Below are positions 1-6,386 of a DNA stretch of 41,334 nucleotides, in pieces (the first letter of the stretch is position 1; each line of letters starts with the position of its first letter). The translations under genes were made by a program, and so were the position numbers. Under the pieces are notes generated by a model. The model searched no databases. It was given only the letters and a program-made list of their open reading frames with translations, and was not told the origin of the DNA. The stretch is from a virus. The stretch spans positions 1 through 41,334 of IMG/VR virus record IMGVR_UViG_3300047552_000224; one strand, written 5' to 3'.

Positions 1-426
1 TAGGCCAGCCGCAGGAGTTACTTTCGTGCGCTTCTCTGGCTCTTTGTCGATTGGCTTACTGGAGTCAAGCGCATCGTGTTCAACGATTTCAAGGGCCATC
101 ACATACAGGTAACGTCGCTGATAAGTTTCTACAGCTCCAAGGTTCTGGATAGGGTGGCAACCTTTAAGCTGCGCGTCAGCCATAGGGCTTGTGAACATCA
201 CCCAATCTTCCGGTTTGTCACAGTCAAAGATTGTTAGGGTTGCGTGTTCTGCACTGAATTTCGTGGTGGCGCACAATCCAAATTCATGGAACAGCTCATT
301 GATCGTTGGCAGGAAGTCACCTAGTTCAAAGTATTTGTACTTTGCAAAAGTGTTCTCGCCTGACTTCTTCATTGGCTTGCTTTGTAGTGCTACTCGGCAA
401 GCGTTTAGTTTTTGGTAAATGTTCAT
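1..426 (-). CDS. erf: ERF-family single-strand annealing protein (3' end cut by window)
   Basis: This is the first 142 codons of an ERF-superfamily recombinase. The family anneals complementary single strands during phage recombination and genome circularisation. The frame runs open to base 1, so the C-terminus is missing only because the window ends. It starts MNIYQKLNACRVAL and matches the complete right-hand copy (39516-40169) with apparently synonymous changes only. The ATG overlaps the stop of the preceding small gene by four bases (ATGA), so it is translationally coupled in the leftward early operon. Confidence 0.85.
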   Translation of the reverse strand, partial: MNIYQKLNACRVALQSKPMKKSGENTFAKYKYFELGDFLPTINELFHEFGLCATTKFSAEHATLTIFDCDKPEDWVMFTSPMADAQLKGCHPIQNLGAVETYQRRYLYVMALEIVEHDALDSSKPIDKEPEKRTKVTPAAGL

Positions 427-611
427 GCTGTTGCTCCTTCTTTGATTTCCTTGCGCCTCATGTCAGCAGCTACACGCATAAACTCTGCGGCTTCTTCCTG
501 CTCTTGCATGTAACGCTCAAATTCATAAGCCATCATTGCGGCTTCCATGTTTGACGTTGCGTATTCCTCATCCTCTGAGGTCTGTTCAAACCATGCTCTG
601 TCGTTAGCCAT
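423..611 (-). CDS. Small acidic early protein, 62 aa, unknown function
   Basis: Start chosen at ATG 611 because CAGGAG lies 8 bases upstream; an upstream in-frame ATG at 647 has no such site. The protein is rich in Glu, Ala and Met (MANDRAWFEQTSEDEEY...), probably helical in its second half, and ends with a basic patch (RRKEIKE). A 61-residue homologue is at 40300-40485. It is the second reading frame behind the leftward early promoter. No family recognised; it could be an anti-host or recombination accessory protein, but that is only position-based. Confidence 0.7.
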   Translation of the reverse strand: MANDRAWFEQTSEDEEYATSNMEAAMMAYEFERYMQEQEEAAEFMRVAADMRRKEIKEGATA

Positions 612-672
612 GATTGAACTCCTGCACGAACCACGTTTGAAAATCACTGACTAGATAGTTATCCGGTTTCAT
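604..672 (-). CDS. Small early peptide, 22 aa
   Basis: Reads MKPDNYLVSDFQTWFVQEFNHG, with GAGGTGATG just before the ATG. Its stop overlaps the start of the next gene (shared bases 604-611). The same peptide, one residue different (K for Q), is at 40478-40546; two of the codon changes between the copies are silent. It may be a real micro-protein or a leader peptide that couples translation to the next gene. Confidence 0.5.
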   Translation of the reverse strand: MKPDNYLVSDFQTWFVQEFNHG

Positions 673-693
673 GTCATCACCTCGCTATAGTTG

Positions 694-904
694 TTAGTGA
701 CCGTCTTTCCGGCCTGCCATCTGGTTACGATCCAGCGCATTGGCAATTTCACGTTTGCCGTTGCCGGTTAAGTGGTGTCGCTGGTATAGGGCTTCTCGTT
801 AGAACGTGCCTCATCCGCACAGCAACTCTCACCACAACAAAACAACCTCGCTAGAAGATGCTTTATTGCGCCCACTCGTCTGATACTTATTGAATGGGCC
901 AGCC
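694..904 (-). pseudogene. Degenerate reading frame in the PL leader
   Basis: A protein-like frame runs leftward from a TAGGAGG site at about 910. It includes ADEARSNEKPYTSDT, hits a TAA at 768-770, and continues in a shifted frame as TGNGKREIANALDRNQM to a stop at 694. In the right copy the two parts are in one frame, so the left copy looks one base short. In the right copy the upstream part is interrupted by an inverted-repeat element. No canonical start is clear. It may instead be leader RNA whose translation is coincidental. Confidence 0.3.
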
Positions 905-944
905 TCCTATGTTTAGAGACCCGCCGGAGTGCTTACTTGGGTCT

Positions 945-981
945 GACTGGTGCTTCCAGTCCATCGGGTTGTAAAAGAGCG
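945..981 (-). promoter_or_regulatory. nut-like antitermination site (boxA + boxB)
   Basis: On the leftward transcript, CGCTCTTTTACA (981-970) closely resembles the boxA consensus. Eight bases later comes a hairpin GACTGG-AAGCA-CCAGTC (961-945), with a 6 bp stem and 5-base loop. This order, spacing and loop size are those of lambda nutL. It lies about 100 bases after the predicted PL start. A diverged counterpart is at 40908-40951. The cognate N-like protein was not identified. Confidence 0.65.
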
Positions 982-1089
982 TTATTCGGTGTTACTCAAC
1001 ATCGAGGACTTACTGCACGGCCTGTTTCTAGTGGCACTCACCTGTCTTAGCGTGGGTTCGTTCCTGTGTTGTTTGCTTCAGTGGTTCCC

Positions 1090-1118
1090 ATTATCCAGAT
1101 TTGGCTATTCTGTGTCAA
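1090..1118 (-). promoter_or_regulatory. Leftward early promoter PL
   Basis: On the minus strand, TTGACA (1118-1113) and GATAAT (1095-1090) are separated by exactly 17 bases. It points toward the recombination genes, with a predicted start near 1083 and a leader of about 400 bases before the first small gene. Both hexamers are overlapped by the operators at 1094-1105 and 1117-1128, as expected for repressor control. Confidence 0.85.
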
Positions 1119-1128
1119 CATATTTGGA
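1094..1128. promoter_or_regulatory. Operator pair OL
   Basis: Two sites of the form TCCA-N4-TGGA: TCCAGATTTGGC (1094-1105) and AACATATTTGGA (1117-1128), 23 bases centre to centre. The same two-site layout is in OR at 2268-2303, where one site is TCCATATTTGGA. The sites cover the -10 and flank the -35 of PL. The likely ligands are the repressor at 1892-2272 and the Cro-like protein at 2317-2511. Confidence 0.65.
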
Positions 1129-1133
1129 GAAAA

Positions 1134-1163
1134 TTGTGCAAATAAAAATATCGCGGGTAAAAT
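1134..1163 (+). promoter_or_regulatory. Candidate rightward promoter into structured RNA
   Basis: TTGTGC (1134-1139) and TAAAAT (1158-1163) are 18 bases apart. These are the same hexamers as in the PR candidate at 2282-2310, which has a 17-base spacer. A transcript would begin near 1170 and run straight into the pseudoknot-forming element at 1187-1293. The -35 is weak, so this is tentative. Confidence 0.4.
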
Positions 1164-1186
1164 TTGCCCCGTTGGTAGTGACGAAC

Positions 1187-1293
1187 CAACCCACGGGATA
1201 AGGAAAGAACCTCTCAGTAGAGGCTTGTATGCACGCACCTTGTCCCGTGTTGGCCTGTCAAGCCCAAGTCTCTACTAAGGGGTTTTTGCTTTT
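1187..1293 (+). ncRNA. Candidate pseudoknot RNA ending in a T-run
   Basis: CACGGGATAAGG (1193-1204) can pair over 12 bp with CCTTGTCCCGTG (1239-1250). CCTCTCAGTAGAG (from 1211) can pair with CTCTACTAAGGGG (to about 1282), continued by GCTTG/CAAGC. The two stems interleave, so they form an H-type pseudoknot or mutually exclusive folds. The second stem is followed by TTTTTGCTTTT, like a terminator. A short hairpin (GTTGGT/ACCAAC) precedes it. No known family recognised. Confidence 0.45.
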
Positions 1294-1329
1294 CAGGTGT
1301 CTCGCAAGTCCGGTGTTTTCAAGGGATAA

Positions 1330-1666
1330 CCAGCGTCGGGCTGGACATGCGGTGATAGTGGCAAACTAAGCGAAAGTGCCAGCCGTGGGGATGGATAGCG
1401 GCTACATGGAGTTGTAAGCAAAAGGCGGAGACTACTGGCGAACAGCTTGTAGTATCAAAACCGAGTAGCACTATGTAGTGCAGTACGCTCAGAGCGGCAC
1501 GGGTTAGCGCACAATGGCTAACGATAGTCTGAGCAGAGAGGACGGAACATTTAGCGTTAAGCCTCTCACCGTGGTCGAGTGCCGGATACTTCAGGACGCT
1601 TGAGCGGTTTTCCTTCCGAGGCTACTTCACTGTGGTCTTGGGAGGATATTGCCCATAATCTCCTCC
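1330..1666. ncRNA. Dense hairpin region, candidate large structured RNA
   Basis: There is no convincing gene here, but stems follow each other closely. They are CCAGC/GCTGG (1330-1344), TGGCA/TGCCA (1359-1381), AGCCG/CGGCT (1381-1403), ACTAC/GTAGT (1431-1453) and GCACTA/TAGTGC (1468-1481). Then GCTCAGA/TCTGAGC (1487-1534) encloses GTTAGC/GCTAAC (1503-1522), followed by GAGAGG/CCTCTC (1536-1567) and GGAGGA/TCCTCC (1641-1666). The strand is uncertain because perfect stems read either way. A comparable hairpin order occurs at 41257-41324 in the other end copy. Confidence 0.4.
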
Positions 1667-1707
1667 GTTTCTTAGTCCGCTTAGGGGTTCTATGACCTTC
1701 GTCTGAA

Positions 1708-1736
1708 TTGTGTAAATCGGTAGTTGGTACTAGACT
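1708..1736 (+). promoter_or_regulatory. Candidate promoter for the 59-residue gene
   Basis: TTGTGT (1708-1713) and TAGACT (1731-1736) are 17 bases apart. The start would be near 1743, giving a leader of about 20 bases that contains GTGAGAAC before the ATG at 1765. Confidence 0.4.
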
Positions 1737-1764
1737 GCTGTAAAAAAACACAGTGAGAACAGCA

Positions 1765-1944
1765 ATGACACAACAAGCAGACAATAGGGAATTAACGCTA
1801 GAACAAATAACCAATCTGTTCGTGGATGGGGGGGTTAGGCGTTTGTATGTAGTGGCTCAGTTTGATGATCTGAGCGTAGGAGATTACAGCTTTAGCCGAG
1901 CAGACCTTTCGGCCTTGCCTTCTTCATCTGAGCAAAGAAAATAA
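1765..1944 (+). CDS. Hypothetical protein in the immunity region, 59 aa
   Basis: The ATG at 1765 follows GTGAGAAC and a promoter-like pair at 1708-1736. The product starts MTQQADNRELTLEQITNLFV and is mostly acidic in its first half, with a Ser-rich, basic end. It converges on the repressor gene and overlaps its 3' end by 53 bases. No domain recognised. Position inside an immunity region suggests a gene expressed in the lysogen, but it could be spurious, since nothing but signals and composition supports it. Confidence 0.4.
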   Translation: MTQQADNRELTLEQITNLFVDGGVRRLYVVAQFDDLSVGDYSFSRADLSALPSSSEQRK

Positions 1945-2272
1945 TCTCTGATCTGTCTTTTGCGTCTAGTTCTCTAAACGTCTTAAGCAAGGTGAATTCT
2001 TCAGGCGACAAATTAACCCCGTTGCCTGGATCACCAACAAATTCAGCCAAAGTAAGACCAAACACTTTAGCCACATCCTCAACATTCTGAATGCTGACGT
2101 TTGTGCTGTCCGGCTTTCGTATGCGCCTGACTGTGTTGTAACTCACACCTGATCGCTCCTCGATTTTCTCCAGCGTGTCTAAGTCTGGATGCAATCGCAT
2201 CAGGTTATTGAGTCGGTCTGCCATCTTCTGTTTTGTGTTCATGGCTAAATTTTCACGCATTCGCTTATTCAT
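1892..2272 (-). CDS. Phage repressor, XRE/lambda-type HTH, up to 126 aa
   Basis: A short CI-type repressor that should hold the prophage silent by binding the OL and OR operators. The helix-turn-helix is seen at about residues 34-56 (LEKIEERSGVSYNTVRRI), followed by an XRE-like tail (VEDVAKVFGLTLAEFV). At this length there is no LexA-like autocleavage domain, so RecA-driven cleavage is not expected. Three in-frame starts exist (2272, 2260, 2242). None has a strong ribosome site, and the first lies inside an operator, so a leaderless start from a PRM promoter is possible. It is divergent from the Cro-like gene, the classic switch arrangement. Confidence 0.85.
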   Translation of the reverse strand: MNKRMRENLAMNTKQKMADRLNNLMRLHPDLDTLEKIEERSGVSYNTVRRIRKPDSTNVSIQNVEDVAKVFGLTLAEFVGDPGNGVNLSPEEFTLLKTFRELDAKDRSEIIFFAQMKKARPKGLLG

Positions 2273-2303
2273 ATGTGGCTATTGTGCAATATCCATATTT
2301 GGA
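2268..2303. promoter_or_regulatory. Operator pair OR
   Basis: Sites TTCATATGTGGC (2268-2279) and TCCATATTTGGA (2292-2303), 24 bases centre to centre, share the TCCA-N4-TGGA form with OL. They sit between the divergent repressor and Cro-like genes. The second site lies in the spacer of PR; the first overlaps the longest repressor start. Confidence 0.65.
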
Positions 2304-2310
2304 ATAAAAT
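2282..2310 (+). promoter_or_regulatory. Rightward early promoter PR
   Basis: TTGTGC (2282-2287), a 17-base spacer and TAAAAT (2305-2310). The predicted start falls at about 2316-2318, on or next to the ATG of the Cro-like gene, so the messenger would be leaderless. An operator fills most of the spacer. Confidence 0.6.
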
Positions 2311-2316
2311 AGCCGA

Positions 2317-2511
2317 ATGATGAATGTAGACCTCCTCAAATTTGTTACAGAGCATTTAGCGAAAAATCGCGGGAAGCACCGTGAAATAGCTAAGGCTACT
2401 GGTGTCCCTTACACAACTATCAGGAATATCTCTCAAGGGGTAACGCCTAACCCTGGTGTTGTCTCTGTTCAGGCGATCTATAACTTCTTTGTAGCAGCAA
2501 ACCAGAAATAA
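2317..2511 (+). CDS. Cro-like HTH regulator, 64 aa
   Basis: A small DNA-binding protein in the cro position, the first gene from PR and opposite the repressor. The helix-turn-helix is at about residues 22-40 (REIAKATGVPYTTIRNIS). It should compete for the same operators and favour lytic growth. There is no Shine-Dalgarno sequence. The predicted transcription start coincides with tandem ATG codons (2317 and 2320), so leaderless translation is likely. Confidence 0.75.
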   Translation: MMNVDLLKFVTEHLAKNRGKHREIAKATGVPYTTIRNISQGVTPNPGVVSVQAIYNFFVAANQK

Positions 2512-2573
2512 ACAAGCCCCGCATCTGTTGGCGCAGATCAGGGCCGTGACCAATGACTAATAAGGAGTCAAAG

Positions 2574-2867
2574 ATGGGAAATGATTTTAACACCGAACTA
2601 ACCAGCAAACAAAAGCTAGTTAACTTGCTGCAAGCCAATGTCAGTGACGTTCTTGATGTTGTTGAGGCTCATGCAAAAGAGTTTTACGACGGTCATTACA
2701 CGGTGATGGCGTTCACAACTGGAGTCAAAGCAATGTTTGGCACTGTTGATTTAGATACTGGTTATGGTCGCTATGACTTGCTGGCACTTCCTGCATATCC
2801 AGATGCTCATATCGCAATGTCTCACATGCTGGCGTTTGATAAAAATTACTGCGTGGTGTCAGCATGA
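2574..2867 (+). CDS. Hypothetical early protein, 97 aa
   Basis: Start chosen at ATG 2574 because AAGGAG lies 6 bases upstream; an earlier in-frame ATG at 2553 has no such site. The sequence (MGNDFNTELTSKQKLVNLLQ...) shows no recognised motif. It sits first in the replication operon and its stop overlaps the helicase start (ATGA), so the two are probably co-translated. Confidence 0.7.
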   Translation: MGNDFNTELTSKQKLVNLLQANVSDVLDVVEAHAKEFYDGHYTVMAFTTGVKAMFGTVDLDTGYGRYDLLALPAYPDAHIAMSHMLAFDKNYCVVSA

Positions 2868-4405
2868 ACCTCCGTCAATTTCAAAGCGTAGCCATCGCCT
2901 CGTGCCGTCAAGAGTTGGCAGCAGGTAACAAGCGGGTAGTCCTCTATTCGCCTACTGGATCGGGGAAAAGTGTCATGTGCGAGGCACTTACACAGATGGC
3001 ACTATCCAAGGGTAAGCGGGTGGCAATCCTGGCTAACCGTGTGCAGCTTGTTAATCAAATGGCCGAACGCTTTACGGCCTCCGGTATTGAGTACGGCATT
3101 CTGCAAGGACAGAACACAAACGCAATTCATAAGCCTGTTGTCATCTGTTCTATCAATACCGTTGATAACCGTGGATTGCCTGATGCAGATTTAATCATCG
3201 TGGATGAAGGTCATGCGGTAGCAGGTTCAAAGATGTACAGAGAATTGCTGTTCAAGCTGAATAACGTGCCTGTAATTGCGTTGACCGCAACACCGTTCAG
3301 TAAGGGAATGGCAAAGACGTACAAAGAACTAGGCGACGAGCCTTTGTTTCAGTCTTTGGTAATTGCTGAAACCATCAAAGGTTTGATTGGCCTTGGTTAC
3401 TTGGTTGATTGCGAGATTTACGCACCATCTGAACCAGACCTTACGGGCGTTAAAGTGTCCCGTAATGCTTTTGGTGAGTATGACTATTCAGACAAGTCTA
3501 AAGAGTTTGCAGCAGCAGTAGATAAGCCGCAACTGGTTGGGGATATTGTCGAGCACTGGCACAAGCTGGCAGAAGGCAAGCCGACTATTTGTTTTGCTAC
3601 CTCTATCGACCACTCGCACCACATCGTTAATAAGTTCAAAGAGTCAGGTGTACTGGCAGAGCATATCGACTGCTATATGCAAGAGGATAAGAAAGAGCAA
3701 ATCCTTAAGGATTTCAAGGCTGGAAAATTCACTGTTTTAAGCAACTGCTCATTGTTGGCTGAAGGTTTCGACTATCCAGCTTGCGAAGTGATGATCCTGG
3801 CGCGTCCTACAAAGTCACTGATTCGCTACATTCAGATGGTAGGCCGCATTCTCCGTCCGTTCCACGGTAAAGATCGTGGGCTTCTGCTAGATCACTCTGG
3901 CTCTGTGCAACAGCTTGGTTTTCCTACTGATGACTTGCCGCTTGAATTGGATGATGGCACGGCAGCAAAGAAACAGACCAAAGAGCGAGAAGAACCAAAA
4001 CCTAAGAAGTGCGCCAAGTGCCATTTCGTTAAGCCGCCTAAGACTCCTAAATGCCCGAATTGCGGATTTGAGGCTGTACGCACACCGGAGGAGGTTGCTG
4101 TCGAGGCTGGCTACTTAGTGAAGATAACTAAGAAATCAAAATCAGATAAGCAGCAGATTTGGTCAGAGTGTTTGGGGCTTGTTCTGGAGCGAGGAAAAAG
4201 CACCGCTTACGCAAGCCGCTTGTATGAGTCAATCGTAGGCGTTCTTCCTCGTTCGCTTGATTACTTGCCATTGCCTCCATCTGATGCGGTTAGGGGGAAA
4301 GAACACAGCAACCGCATTGCCTACGCTAAACGAATGAGCAAGCAAGCTGATTCTTCTCGTCTTGATGCACTTAAGAAGATGGTGGAGGAAAAACGTGCTA
4401 ACTAA
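2864..4405 (+). CDS. Superfamily 2 DEAD/DEAH-type helicase, 513 aa
   Basis: ATP-dependent nucleic-acid helicase, probably for phage replication start or remodelling. Visible motifs are the Walker A SPTGSGKS (residues 29-36), the Walker B DEGH (about 113-116), motif III TAT (about 140) and motif VI QMVGRILRP near 330. A zinc ribbon CAKC...CPNC lies at about 381-400. Such phage SF2 helicases often sit beside a primase, as here. The start overlaps the preceding gene by four bases. Confidence 0.9.
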   Translation: MNLRQFQSVAIASCRQELAAGNKRVVLYSPTGSGKSVMCEALTQMALSKGKRVAILANRVQLVNQMAERFTASGIEYGILQGQNTNAIHKPVVICSINTVDNRGLPDADLIIVDEGHAVAGSKMYRELLFKLNNVPVIALTATPFSKGMAKTYKELGDEPLFQSLVIAETIKGLIGLGYLVDCEIYAPSEPDLTGVKVSRNAFGEYDYSDKSKEFAAAVDKPQLVGDIVEHWHKLAEGKPTICFATSIDHSHHIVNKFKESGVLAEHIDCYMQEDKKEQILKDFKAGKFTVLSNCSLLAEGFDYPACEVMILARPTKSLIRYIQMVGRILRPFHGKDRGLLLDHSGSVQQLGFPTDDLPLELDDGTAAKKQTKEREEPKPKKCAKCHFVKPPKTPKCPNCGFEAVRTPEEVAVEAGYLVKITKKSKSDKQQIWSECLGLVLERGKSTAYASRLYESIVGVLPRSLDYLPLPPSDAVRGKEHSNRIAYAKRMSKQADSSRLDALKKMVEEKRAN

Positions 4406-5315
4406 TGTCAGAGATATTGCACAAGGAAAGTGGCATGGAATCCTCAAGGCTTTAGGGCTTGATGATTGCTATCTAGTCAATAAGCATAGCAAGTGCCCAA
4501 TCTGCGGTGGTAAAGATCGTTACCGCTTCGATAACAAGGATGGAAAAGGAACGTATTTCTGCTCTGGTTGTGGCCCAGGTGATGGTGTGCAACTTGTAAT
4601 GAAGTTTTCCGGCATGGATTTCAAGGAAGCGGCCAAGCAGATAGAACAGGCAGCAGGGTTCGTAAAGTCTGTGCGTTATGAAGAACGGCGTAACGACGAG
4701 GAAATCCGCACACGCCTTAGATCGTTATGGACTAATTCAGTACCCGTTTCTTGTGGCGATCCGGTAACAGCCTATCTTGCTGGAAGGGGAATTAACCTAA
4801 CCCATAAACCTGCAGCACTCCGGTATTACGCAAACCTGACCTACTACAAAGACGAAACAAGTAGCGGGAAGTTTGACGCAATGCTTGCACTCGTAACTGC
4901 ACCGGATGGCACAGGCGCAACGCTGCACCGTACTTACATCAAAGACGGGCAGAAAGCACCAGTCGAAACAGCTAAGAAACTATCAAGCGGCTTTCCGTTT
5001 AAGGGTGGTGCGATTCGCCTTTATCCAATTGCTGAAACGCTAGGCGTAGCAGAAGGAATAGAGACAGCACTTGCATCTGCTCAGATGTTCAACATTCCAA
5101 CATGGGCAACCATTTCAGCGCATGGGCTAGAGACATTTGAGCCACCGGAAGAAGTTAAGCATGTGGTTATCTTTGGGGACAACGACGCTAATTTTGTTGG
5201 TCAGTCTGCGTCTTATGCGCTGGCTAAACGACTGATGAATTCAGGGATTACGGTGGAAATAAAACTACCTGAATCCGTTGGCATGGATTGGGCTGACGTA
5301 TGTCTTACGAACTAG
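4395..5315 (+). CDS. DNA primase, zinc-binding plus Toprim, 306 aa
   Basis: Makes RNA primers for replication. An N-terminal zinc finger uses Cys34, 37, 56 and 59 with the typical GGKDRYRFDN stretch between pairs. The Toprim core is seen as GVAEGIETALA (about residue 217) and GDND (about 261-264), the acidic metal-binding residues. Start set at GTG 4395 because GGAGGA ends 5 bases before it; longer ATG starts lie deep inside the helicase gene. It overlaps the helicase by 11 bases. There is no helicase domain, consistent with a separate SF2 partner. Confidence 0.85.
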   Translation: MLTNVRDIAQGKWHGILKALGLDDCYLVNKHSKCPICGGKDRYRFDNKDGKGTYFCSGCGPGDGVQLVMKFSGMDFKEAAKQIEQAAGFVKSVRYEERRNDEEIRTRLRSLWTNSVPVSCGDPVTAYLAGRGINLTHKPAALRYYANLTYYKDETSSGKFDAMLALVTAPDGTGATLHRTYIKDGQKAPVETAKKLSSGFPFKGGAIRLYPIAETLGVAEGIETALASAQMFNIPTWATISAHGLETFEPPEEVKHVVIFGDNDANFVGQSASYALAKRLMNSGITVEIKLPESVGMDWADVCLTN

Positions 5316-5542
5316 CAGAACGGGAAGCAATCATGGCCGAATCAGGTTTGAGCATTAAAGACGCATTCAATGACACAGAACGGTGGCGCATCCAGACAGA
5401 AGCGCGTCACGCACTGGATTTCTATTCACTGGAAGAACGTAGAGCATTCCTAGAGTCAGTAGAACGCTGGCGTGGTGAAGTAGGGCGCAAGTGCATGGAA
5501 AAAGCTATCACTCAGGAATGGAACGCGAGGAAGGCAGCATGA
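5300..5542 (+). CDS. Hypothetical early protein, 80 aa
   Basis: Overlaps the primase end by 16 bases. Its second half (SLEERRAFLESVERWRGEVGRKCMEKA) resembles small helical proteins common in Pseudomonas and Burkholderia phages, but no function is known to me. An alternative start at ATG 5333 has a better ribosome site (GGAAG), which would give 69 residues. The stop overlaps the next start (ATGA). Confidence 0.65.
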   Translation: MSYELAEREAIMAESGLSIKDAFNDTERWRIQTEARHALDFYSLEERRAFLESVERWRGEVGRKCMEKAITQEWNARKAA

Positions 5543-5838
5543 AGTGTCCGACATGTGGGCAACGCAAAAAACGCTCATTACCTCAAAACGCCTACCTGCA
5601 TCAGCTAGTAACCACAATATCCGAGTCAATCAAATCTAAAGACGGTGAATATCACTCAGCCCAATGGTGGAAGGTGATGCTCAAGTCAGAATTTTTAGGA
5701 TTCTCTGAGTTTAGAAGGCCAGATGGTCAGGTTATTCAGGTTTTGATTTCAACTGCTGATTTAGACGTTGAAAAATTTAATGAATTTATTGCAAAGGTTG
5801 AGGCTTTTGCAGCTAGTCGCGGAGTGTATTTGCAATGA
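5539..5838 (+). CDS. ninB: NinB-like recombination protein, 99 aa
   Basis: The core resembles NinB (Orf), a single-strand DNA-binding mediator of phage recombination: RSLPQNAYLH near residue 13, an aromatic Q-W-W region, and the closing FNEFIAKVEAFAASRGVYL. It carries an extra N-terminal CPTC motif. Start set at ATG 5539, with GGAAGG upstream and ATGA overlap with the previous gene; a longer frame starting at 5491 lacks this. NinG follows after one inserted gene, the usual nin-region neighbour. Confidence 0.7.
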   Translation: MKCPTCGQRKKRSLPQNAYLHQLVTTISESIKSKDGEYHSAQWWKVMLKSEFLGFSEFRRPDGQVIQVLISTADLDVEKFNEFIAKVEAFAASRGVYLQ

Positions 5839-6386
5839 CTGAAATTTGGAAAAAAACATCAATCAATGAAAACTTTGAGGTTTCTAACATTGGTCGCGTT
5901 AGATCAAGTGATCGTAAAGTTTCTTGTCATAAGACGCACTGGAGAATAGTAAAAGGAAAAATACTTAAAGGAACGGTGGCTCAAACTGGTTACATCCAAT
6001 TTGGAATCAGCAAGAAAAGCGTACTTGCTCACAGGCTTGTTGCTGAAGCGTTCATTCCAAAAATAGAAGGAAAGAATCACGTTAATCATAAGGATGGAAA
6101 TAAGACAAATAACCATGTTGATAACCTTGAATGGTGTACGCCTGCTGAAAATATTAAACACATGTTTGATGTTCTTGGAGTGAAGCGGTCATCACAAGGA
6201 AAGTTTGGGAAAGATCACCCAACTAGCAGAGCCGTAATTTCAAAGAATATAGACACTGGTGAAGAATCGTTTTTTGAGTGTGGATTGTCTGCTGTTAAAC
6301 AATTCGGTTTTGATAGCGCATCTATTTACCGTTGCTGCATTGGTGAGTACAAAAGTCATAAAGGTCATTCATGGCGATACGCTTAA
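5835..6386 (+). CDS. HNH homing endonuclease with NUMOD4, 183 aa
   Basis: Free-standing homing endonuclease inserted between ninB and ninG. A NUMOD4 domain (EIWKKTSINENFEVSNIGRVRSS, positions 3-25, shown here only as a landmark) is followed by an HNH core with HRLVAEAF and NHKDGNKTNNHVDNLEWCT. A C-terminal NUMOD1-like DNA-binding part includes LSAVKQFGFDSASIYRC. The gene is more AT-rich than its neighbours. It overlaps both neighbours without breaking either, so it is tolerated rather than disruptive. Confidence 0.85.
   Translation: MTEIWKKTSINENFEVSNIGRVRSSDRKVSCHKTHWRIVKGKILKGTVAQTGYIQFGISKKSVLAHRLVAEAFIPKIEGKNHVNHKDGNKTNNHVDNLEWCTPAENIKHMFDVLGVKRSSQGKFGKDHPTSRAVISKNIDTGEESFFECGLSAVKQFGFDSASIYRCCIGEYKSHKGHSWRYA

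Larger units (their letters stand above)
1..830. repeat. Left copy of diverged terminal duplication
   Basis: This segment is repeated at the right end from 39744. Over the ERF part (1-426 against 39744-40169) I count about 16 differences, roughly 96% identity, and every one I checked leaves the protein unchanged. The similarity runs on through two small genes and part of the leader, with indels: a 46-residue gene and a 116 bp inverted-repeat element exist only in the right copy. After about 830 only functional landmarks (nut site, promoter) remain comparable. Confidence 0.9.

Noticed and set aside
1330-1570. Group I intron (GACTAC and GATAGTC resemble the R and S core pieces)
   Set aside because: No convincing P and Q elements, weak P3/P4 pairing, and no gene on either side for it to interrupt.
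1566-1814. 82-residue minus-strand frame with a hydrophobic start
   Set aside because: TTG start without ribosome site, low-complexity basic tail, and it lies over the stem-rich region.
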